Assembly (NCBI GenBank): GCA_905198295.1
Contig: CAJKBW010000093.1
Coordinates: forward strand, 1-10,800
Length of the DNA stretch: 10,800 nt
Source of the DNA: an uncultured Oscillospiraceae bacterium
Lineage (GTDB): Bacteria > Bacillota > Clostridia > Oscillospirales > Acutalibacteraceae
Reading direction: 5' to 3'
A model generated the notes under the pieces. It ran no database searches and had not been told where the DNA came from. It saw only the letters and a program-made list of their open reading frames with translations. Below are positions 6,763-10,800 of this stretch, piece after piece. The first letter of the stretch is position 1. Every line of letters begins with the position of its first letter. The translations under genes and the position numbers were made by a program.

Positions 6763-7806
6763 ATGAAAAATACCATGCTTGCCGCTGTCTATCACGGCAC
6801 CGGCGACCTGCGTCTGGAAGAACGACCGCTGCCGGTGCTGCGTGAATCACGCGACGCCATCGTGCGGGTCACCCGCTCGACCATCTGCACCAGCGACCTG
6901 CATATCCTGCATGGCGCCGTCCCCCGTGCAAAACCCGGCATCATACTGGGGCATGAGTTCGTGGGCGAAATCGTGCAGGTGGGTGACGGGCTTTCTTCAC
7001 TGCGTCCCGGTGACCGGGTGGCCGCCAACTGTGAAACCTTCTGCGGCGAATGCTGGTTCTGCCGGCGCGGCTATGTCAACAACTGCGAAAAAGGCGGATG
7101 GGAGCTCGGCTGCCGGATCGACGGCTGTCAGGCGGAATATGTGCGGGTGCCGTTTGCGGACACCGGTCTGACCCGGCTGCCGGACGGCGTTTCCGATGAG
7201 GATGCGCTGTTTCTCGGCGACATTCTGTCGAGCGCCTACTGGGGGGCACAACTCGCCGAAATCCGGGCAGGCGATACCGCTGTGGTCATCGGCGCGGGAC
7301 CGGTCGGCCTGTGCGCGGCACAGTGCGCACGGCTGCTCGGCGCCGGCACTGTCGTTGTTCTGGAGCCGGATGCTTTTCGCCGGCAGACCGCTCTGGAAAA
7401 CCGGCTGGCGGATTTTGCGCTCACCCCCGGCGAAGACGCCGTCCGGCAGATTTTCCGTCTGACCGAAGGCCGAGGCGCGGACGCGGTCATTGAAGCCGCC
7501 GGCGCTACGGACACGTTTTCCCTCGCCTGGCAGATCGCGCGGCCGAACGCGGTGGTCGCACTCGTAGCCATGTATGAGCAGCCGCAGATACTGCCGCTGC
7601 CGGAAATGTACGGCAAAAACCTCATTTTCAAAACCGGAGGCGTGGATGCCTGCTGCTGCGGTGAACTGCTCGATCACATTGCCGCCGGTCGGCTGCACAC
7701 CGGTTTCCTTATCACCCACCGTGCGCCGCTCGCTGAAATTACCGAGGGCTACCGCATCTTCGGCGGACGGCTGGATCACTGCATCAAATGGGTGGTCACT
7801 CCGTAA
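6763..7806 (+). CDS. Zinc-dependent medium-chain alcohol dehydrogenase
   Basis: A 347-residue cytoplasmic oxidoreductase interconverting an alcohol and a ketone or aldehyde with a nicotinamide cofactor. The ATG at 6763 follows AAGGAGGGA at good spacing. The GroES-like catalytic domain (about 1-150) carries Cys42 (ICTSDLHI) and His64-Glu65 (GHEF); Asp153 in LGDILSSAYWG completes a Cys/His/Asp catalytic zinc site like that of Thermoanaerobacter secondary alcohol dehydrogenase. Cys94, 97, 100 and 108 (CGECWFCRRGYVNNC) form the structural-zinc lobe. The Rossmann domain has GAGPVG (177-182), and Glu201 after the next strand suggests NAD rather than NADP, as an inference. The substrate is unknown: secondary alcohol, butanediol or polyol are all possible. 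It is divergent from lacZ with no obvious pathway link, and 113 bases before the ligase gene, which has its own promoter. Confidence 0.92.
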   Translation: MKNTMLAAVYHGTGDLRLEERPLPVLRESRDAIVRVTRSTICTSDLHILHGAVPRAKPGIILGHEFVGEIVQVGDGLSSLRPGDRVAANCETFCGECWFCRRGYVNNCEKGGWELGCRIDGCQAEYVRVPFADTGLTRLPDGVSDEDALFLGDILSSAYWGAQLAEIRAGDTAVVIGAGPVGLCAAQCARLLGAGTVVVLEPDAFRRQTALENRLADFALTPGEDAVRQIFRLTEGRGADAVIEAAGATDTFSLAWQIARPNAVVALVAMYEQPQILPLPEMYGKNLIFKTGGVDACCCGELLDHIAAGRLHTGFLITHRAPLAEITEGYRIFGGRLDHCIKWVVTP

Positions 7807-7826
7807 AAACAGAAAACGAATTTTTA

Positions 7827-7855
7827 TTTACATCCGCCGGCAAAAATGCTATGAT
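7827..7855 (+). promoter_or_regulatory. Sigma-A promoter of the ligase-ACT operon
   Basis: TTTACA (7827-7832), 17 bases, TATGAT (7850-7855), with a TGC extension just before the -10. Each hexamer differs from consensus in one position. Transcription would start near 7862, about 58 bases before the ligase start, and makes the ligase and ACT genes independent of the dehydrogenase. Confidence 0.75.
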
Positions 7856-7875
7856 AAAATTGTCAATCTTAAGGG

Positions 7876-7894
7876 ATTCCGGCGGCGCCGGGAT
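7876..7894 (+). promoter_or_regulatory. GC-rich stem-loop in the ligase 5' leader
   Basis: Bases 7876-7883 pair with 7887-7894 (one G-T pair, three-base loop GGC; core CCGGC/GCCGG). No T tract follows, so it is not a terminator. It lies six bases upstream of the ribosome site AGGAAGG (7901-7907) and may affect RNA stability or translation. Confidence 0.35.
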
Positions 7895-7919
7895 ACGAAA
7901 AGGAAGGATAAATCAGCGT

Positions 7920-9221
7920 ATGGAACACTATTTTCATCCGGAAATCGAATGTGCCTCACGCGACCAGATCCGCGCATGGCAGGATGAGCGTCTGGTCAAA
8001 ACGGTTCGCCGCGTTTACGATAACGTAGCCTATTACCGCCGCCTGATGGACGAAAAGGGCGTACAGCCCGGCGACATCAAGTCGGTGGACGACCTGCATC
8101 TGCTGCCCTTTCTGACCAAGGACGACCTGCGCGATGCCTATCCTTACGGCCTGCTCGCCGCTCCGCTGCGGGACTGCGTGCGTATCCAGTCCACCAGCGG
8201 CACCACCGGCCGCCGGGTGGTCGCCTTTTACACACAGCACGATATCGATCTCTGGGAGGACTGCTGCGCGCGTGCCATCGTCGCCGCCGGCGGCACGCCG
8301 GATGACGTGGTGCATGTCTGCTATGGCTACGGCCTGTTTACCGGCGGCCCCGGTCTTAACGGCGGTTCCCACAAGCTGGGTTCGCTGACCCTGCCGATGT
8401 CCTCCGGCAACACCGAGCGTCAGATTCAGTTCATGTGCGACCTCGGTTCCACCATCCTGTGCTGCACCCCCTCTTACGCCGCTTATCTGGCCGAGTCCAT
8501 CTGCGAACGCGGACTGCAGGATAAAATCAAGCTGAAGGCCGGTATCTTCGGCGCTGAGGCCTGGAGCGAGGAAATGCGCCGCGACATCGAGGAAAAACTC
8601 CACATCAAGGCATACGACATCTACGGCCTGACCGAAATTTCCGGTCCCGGCGTATCCTTTGAATGCAGCGCCCAGACCGGCATGCATATCAATGAAGACC
8701 ATTTCATCGCCGAAATCATCGATCCGGTTACCGGCGAGGTGCTGCCGGACGGCGAAAAGGGTGAACTCGTATTCACCAGCATCACCAAGGAGGCTTTCCC
8801 CCTGCTGCGCTACCGCACCCGCGATATCTGTGTGCTCACCCGTGAGAAATGCTCCTGCGGGCGCACCCATGTCAAGATGTCCAAGCCGATGGGACGCAGC
8901 GACGATATGCTGATCGTCAAGGGCGTCAACGTTTTCCCGTCCCAGATCGAAACGGTGTTGCTCAATAAGGGCTATCCGGCCAACTACCAGATTATCGTCA
9001 GCCGGGAAAACAACAGCGACCGGCTCGAGGTTCAGGTCGAAATGACCCCCGAAATGTTCTCCGATGCGGTCAGCGAAATCTCCCGCCGGGAAAAGGAACT
9101 CATCGAATCGCTCAAGGCGATGCTCGGCATCTACGCCGTTGTCAAGCTGGTCGCCCCCAAGACCATCACCCGCAGCGAGGGCAAAGCGGTCCGCGTGATC
9201 GATCAGCGCCATTTGTATTGA
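7920..9221 (+). CDS. Phenylacetate-CoA ligase-like AMP-forming enzyme (PaaK family)
   Basis: A 433-residue soluble adenylate-forming enzyme; the length is typical of PaaK (about 430-440). It would activate a carboxylic acid with ATP to an acyl-adenylate and transfer it to CoA. I chose the ATG at 7920 (MEHYFHPEIE), which follows AGGAAGG; the frame extends 44 codons upstream but across the promoter. Visible motifs: ATP-binding loop STSGTTGRRV (91-100), 'GAEAWSEEMR' (211-220), the aromatic-Thr-Glu motif YGLTEISGPG (235-244), the RYRTRD loop (297-302) and the C-terminal lid from about 325 with GRSDDMLIVKGVNVFPSQ. Cys311 and Cys313 (CSCGRTH) are characteristic of this subfamily. The ACT gene follows after 16 bases. 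In many strict anaerobes this pair accompanies indolepyruvate ferredoxin oxidoreductase, suggesting aryl acids from aromatic amino acids as substrates; the true substrate is not shown here. Confidence 0.92.
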   Translation: MEHYFHPEIECASRDQIRAWQDERLVKTVRRVYDNVAYYRRLMDEKGVQPGDIKSVDDLHLLPFLTKDDLRDAYPYGLLAAPLRDCVRIQSTSGTTGRRVVAFYTQHDIDLWEDCCARAIVAAGGTPDDVVHVCYGYGLFTGGPGLNGGSHKLGSLTLPMSSGNTERQIQFMCDLGSTILCCTPSYAAYLAESICERGLQDKIKLKAGIFGAEAWSEEMRRDIEEKLHIKAYDIYGLTEISGPGVSFECSAQTGMHINEDHFIAEIIDPVTGEVLPDGEKGELVFTSITKEAFPLLRYRTRDICVLTREKCSCGRTHVKMSKPMGRSDDMLIVKGVNVFPSQIETVLLNKGYPANYQIIVSRENNSDRLEVQVEMTPEMFSDAVSEISRREKELIESLKAMLGIYAVVKLVAPKTITRSEGKAVRVIDQRHLY

Positions 9222-9237
9222 GAAAGAGGTGTACTGC

Positions 9238-9660
9238 ATGACGGTCAAACAGATTTCCGTATTCCTCGAAAACAAACCGGGAAAACTGGCTGCGTTTACC
9301 GAGGTTCTGCGGCAGAACAACATCAATATGCGCGCGATGTCCATCGCAGAAGCGCCGGACTTCGGCATCGCCCGCATCATTGTGGACGATTCCTACCACG
9401 CCGTATGCGTGCTCAAAGAAGCCGGATACGTCTTTTCCATCACTCCTGTGCTCGCCGTCGGCATCCCGGACGAAGCCGGCAGCCTTTTCCGCATCCTGAA
9501 CATCCTGGGGGAAAATGGCATCAACGTGGAGTATACCTATGCCTTTACCAGCCGTGCAAAGGACCGCGCCTATATGATTTTCCGCGTAGCCGATAACGAT
9601 AAGGCTATCGAGGTACTCTCGCAGCACAACATCCAGCTAATCTGTCAGGACGAAATGTAA
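9238..9660 (+). CDS. Tandem ACT-domain protein paired with the ligase
   Basis: A 140-residue protein consisting of two ACT domains (about 1-66 and 70-138) and nothing else. Each has the beta-strand/loop/helix start: 'ISVFLENKPGKLAAFTEVL' and 'AVGIPDEAGSLFRILNIL', with the ligand-contact Pro-Gly and Glu-Ala-Gly loops at 11-17 and 78-84, followed by NINMRAMSI and INVEYTYAF strands. ACT domains usually bind amino acids and regulate enzymes. The ATG at 9238 follows AAAGAGGTG; a GTG three codons earlier overlaps that site and is less likely. Sixteen bases separate it from the ligase stop, and a strong terminator follows, so it is the last gene of a two-gene operon. Its likely job, inferred from the recurrent pairing, is amino-acid sensing for the neighbouring ligase pathway. 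Confidence 0.92.
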   Translation: MTVKQISVFLENKPGKLAAFTEVLRQNNINMRAMSIAEAPDFGIARIIVDDSYHAVCVLKEAGYVFSITPVLAVGIPDEAGSLFRILNILGENGINVEYTYAFTSRAKDRAYMIFRVADNDKAIEVLSQHNIQLICQDEM

Positions 9661-9678
9661 TTTTTTTATTTTCCAGAT

Positions 9679-9717
9679 AAACAGTCGGAGCTGATTACCA
9701 GCTCCGACTGTTTTTAT
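9679..9717 (+). terminator. Strong intrinsic terminator of the ligase-ACT operon
   Basis: A perfect 15-bp stem pairs 9679-9693 with 9699-9713 (core CAGTCGGAGCTG) around a five-base loop (ATTAC), ending in a T run to 9715. It follows the ACT stop codon by 18 bases. Confidence 0.92.
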
Positions 9718-9986
9718 CTGTAAGGTTCCGACACCGGCCTGTGCGGCAGAATACCAAAACCGTGCATGTTTTTGTGTGTATTTTTCACATGCCATTTCCT
9801 TTTGTCTGTGAATACATATCGCTTATCTGCGTATTTTCATTCATTATTTTTGTCGTTGCTGTCAGCAAATTCATTGCTTTTCGTGTCATTTAATGAATGC
9901 CATTCATTTTTTTGCACAAAGAGGGAGTTTTTTTAATTTTTTTACGTTGAATACACATAACGACTTCCTCAAATCGAATTTAACGG
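9718..9986. other. AT-rich intergenic region upstream of the repressor
   Basis: About 270 bases, visibly more AT-rich than the metabolic genes to the left, with no supported gene on either strand. It contains the 17-bp palindrome listed separately, another CATTCATT copy at 9838-9845, and a pair of related sequences, TGAATACATATCG (9809-9821) and TGAATACACATAACG (9948-9962). These may be regulator binding sites. Otherwise I see nothing specific. Confidence 0.5.
9892..9908. promoter_or_regulatory. 17-bp perfect palindrome, candidate operator
   Basis: AATGAATG, one central C, CATTCATT. A perfect 8-1-8 dyad about 80 bases before the -10 of the repressor gene, in the size range of dimeric XRE or CI-type operators. 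The half-site CATTCATT recurs at 9838-9845. Binding by the repressor is inferred from position only. Confidence 0.4.
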
Positions 9987-9992
9987 TATAAT
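9987..9992 (+). promoter_or_regulatory. -10 element of the repressor gene
   Basis: A perfect TATAAT 25 bases before the TTG start codon. No good -35 hexamer lies at 16-18 bases upstream, so the promoter may be weak or depend on another factor. Confidence 0.5.
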
Positions 9993-10017
9993 GAAAAAAT
10001 GTGAGGAGTGATGACGA

Positions 10018-10641
10018 TTGGAGAGGCTTACCAAAATACGCCAAGCACGAAAGCTGACACAAAAACAGTTAGCGAAAAAGCTCAACGTTGACCAAACCAC
10101 GATCAGTGCCTATGAGAAAGGACGTGGCCTGCCCAATTCCGATATGCTTATCAAGCTGAGCAAAGAACTGCATATTTCTGCCGATTATCTCATTGGATTA
10201 TCGGATTTTCCGGGCATTCCCGAAATTGGCACGCCTAACTACATACCGTTTTACCGCTCTGTACTTGATGGCATAGGGCAGGGAGAACCGCTTGGGTATG
10301 AGGTTATTCCGATATCCGCAGTTTCCAAGGACCGGAGTTTCATCGGCATACAGATACAGGACGACAGCATGTTCCCGCTGTATCTGCCCGGCGATATTAT
10401 CCTTGTGGAAAAGAGTGCCCGCATCCGAAAGGGAATGTATGGCTTGTTTACCATCGAGCTTGACGGACACCGGGAAAATGTCCTGCGGCAATATTTCAGT
10501 ACGCCTTCTGAAATTATCCTGCGGGCCACAAAAATCGATATCGAACCGCTCATCTTTACGCATGCCGAATGCAAAAGACACTGCGTATCCCTGGTGGGAC
10601 CGGTATTTCAGCTCATCCGGCGTACCGAATTGGAGTACTGA
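10018..10641 (+). CDS. XRE/S24 (LexA/CI-like) transcriptional repressor, TTG start
   Basis: A 207-residue DNA-binding regulator. The start is TTG at 10018, supported by AGGAG nine bases upstream; the nearby ATG at 10011 is in another frame that stops early. Residues 3-62 are a classic XRE helix-turn-helix (LTQKQLAKKLNVDQTTISAYEKGRGLP region). About residues 75-205 are an S24 peptidase-like dimerisation domain with the nucleophile motif DDSMFPLYLPGD (Ser117). The lysine that completes the Ser-Lys dyad in LexA and CI is not seen: the aligned segment reads ENVLRQYF, with Leu156/Arg157. The linker (63-95) has no Ala-Gly cleavage dipeptide. It may therefore be a non-cleavable repressor. It stands alone; no phage gene is visible in the window, so it may control distant targets or a neighbouring element. 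A divergent partner gene is absent. Confidence 0.9.
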   Translation: MERLTKIRQARKLTQKQLAKKLNVDQTTISAYEKGRGLPNSDMLIKLSKELHISADYLIGLSDFPGIPEIGTPNYIPFYRSVLDGIGQGEPLGYEVIPISAVSKDRSFIGIQIQDDSMFPLYLPGDIILVEKSARIRKGMYGLFTIELDGHRENVLRQYFSTPSEIILRATKIDIEPLIFTHAECKRHCVSLVGPVFQLIRRTELEY

Positions 10642-10651
10642 ACGCAGACTT

Positions 10652-10668
10652 CATCCGGTACCCGGATG
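10652..10668. repeat. Short palindrome after the repressor gene
   Basis: CATCCGG, three bases, CCGGATG. A perfect 7-bp dyad ten bases past the repressor stop codon, without a T tract, so it is a weak candidate for a terminator and might be an operator. Confidence 0.35.
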
Positions 10669-10688
10669 TCCTCGGCAGACACTGGAAA

Positions 10689-10712
10689 AAAATTGCGAAT
10701 AAATGCAATTTT
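10689..10712. repeat. 8-bp inverted repeat next to the tRNA promoter
   Basis: AAAATTGC (10689-10696) and GCAATTTT (10705-10712) around an eight-base AT-rich spacer, ending four bases before the -35 of the following promoter. It may be a weak end for the repressor transcript or a protein-binding site. Confidence 0.35.
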
Positions 10713-10716
10713 CCAC

Positions 10717-10745
10717 TTGACTTTTGGTTTTCCATATGTTAAATT
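10717..10745 (+). promoter_or_regulatory. Promoter of the downstream tRNA gene
   Basis: TTGACT (10717-10722) matches the -35 consensus in five positions. The -10 is TAAATT (10740-10745, 17-base spacer) or TTAAAT one base earlier. It lies about 32 bases before the partial tRNA. Confidence 0.6.
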
Positions 10746-10776
10746 ATAAGGCGTCGCCACAAAAGGTCAATTACAT

Positions 10777-10800
10777 GGGGGTATAGCTCAGCTGGGAGAG
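10777..10800 (+). tRNA. 5' end of a tRNA gene, probably tRNA-Ala, cut by the window edge
   Basis: The last 24 bases have the acceptor strand GGGGGTA, the TA linker and the D arm GCTC AGCTGGGA GAG, as in bacterial tRNA-Ala. The anticodon is outside the window, so the identity is by resemblance of the 5' third only. Confidence 0.8.

Noticed and set aside
6997..7779. A 260-codon minus-strand frame opposite the alcohol dehydrogenase gene
   Set aside because: It is antisense to a gene with complete zinc and nucleotide-binding motifs and has no support of its own.
7956..9380. A 474-codon open frame on the minus strand opposite the ligase and ACT genes
   Set aside because: It covers two confidently identified genes in antisense, crosses their boundary, and shows no domain or ribosome site.
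9718..9986. CRISPR array or tandem repeat in the AT-rich intergenic region
   Set aside because: The recurring short sequences are 8-13 bases, irregularly spaced and imperfect, with no regular repeat-spacer structure.
10018..10641. The repressor as part of a prophage in this window
   Set aside because: No integrase, Cro-type partner, antirepressor or structural gene is present; a tRNA promoter follows directly.

Overview
The window reads as a chromosomal segment of a Gram-positive Clostridia-type bacterium, probably a gut Oscillospiraceae/Ruminococcaceae relative. This is inferred from strong AGGAGG-type ribosome sites, consensus sigma-A promoters, many intrinsic terminators, a tRNA with encoded CCA, and a LacZ, a PaaK-like ligase and a paired ACT protein of the Firmicutes type. 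No species can be named from the sequence alone.

Left part (1-3272): a tightly packed minus-strand operon of four uncharacterised genes (about 2523 down to beyond position 1), led by an 18-codon open reading frame. The genes overlap or lie 1-22 bases apart. One carries a DUF4240-type domain, one resembles cargo proteins of Firmicutes integrative and conjugative elements, and the partial one at the edge may be ArdA-like. A frameshifted plus-strand gene remnant (2614-2947) and several terminators separate this operon from a tRNA-Lys gene (3273-3348, minus). The 3' end of that tRNA faces the accessory genes, the usual orientation for an element inserted at a tRNA. No integrase or second attachment site is visible, so this is only a hypothesis.

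Centre (3421-9717): conventional, GC-rich metabolic genes. A GH2 beta-galactosidase (minus, terminator at its 3' end) is divergent from a zinc-dependent medium-chain alcohol dehydrogenase (plus). Next come a phenylacetate-CoA ligase-like adenylating enzyme with its own promoter and, 16 bases later, a tandem ACT-domain protein, followed by a strong terminator. The last two form a recurring pair in anaerobes, probably for aryl- or acyl-acid activation and its amino-acid sensing.

Right part (9718-10800): an AT-rich intergenic stretch of about 300 bases with a 17-bp palindrome leads into a TTG-initiated XRE/S24 repressor. This keeps the peptidase serine but appears to lack the catalytic lysine and the Ala-Gly cleavage site. 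A promoter then leads into the first 24 bases of a tRNA, probably tRNA-Ala, at the window edge.

I found no CRISPR array, transposase, restriction or other defence module, and nothing that amounts to a demonstrable new system. The most open questions are the unnamed operon on the left and the atypical repressor on the right.
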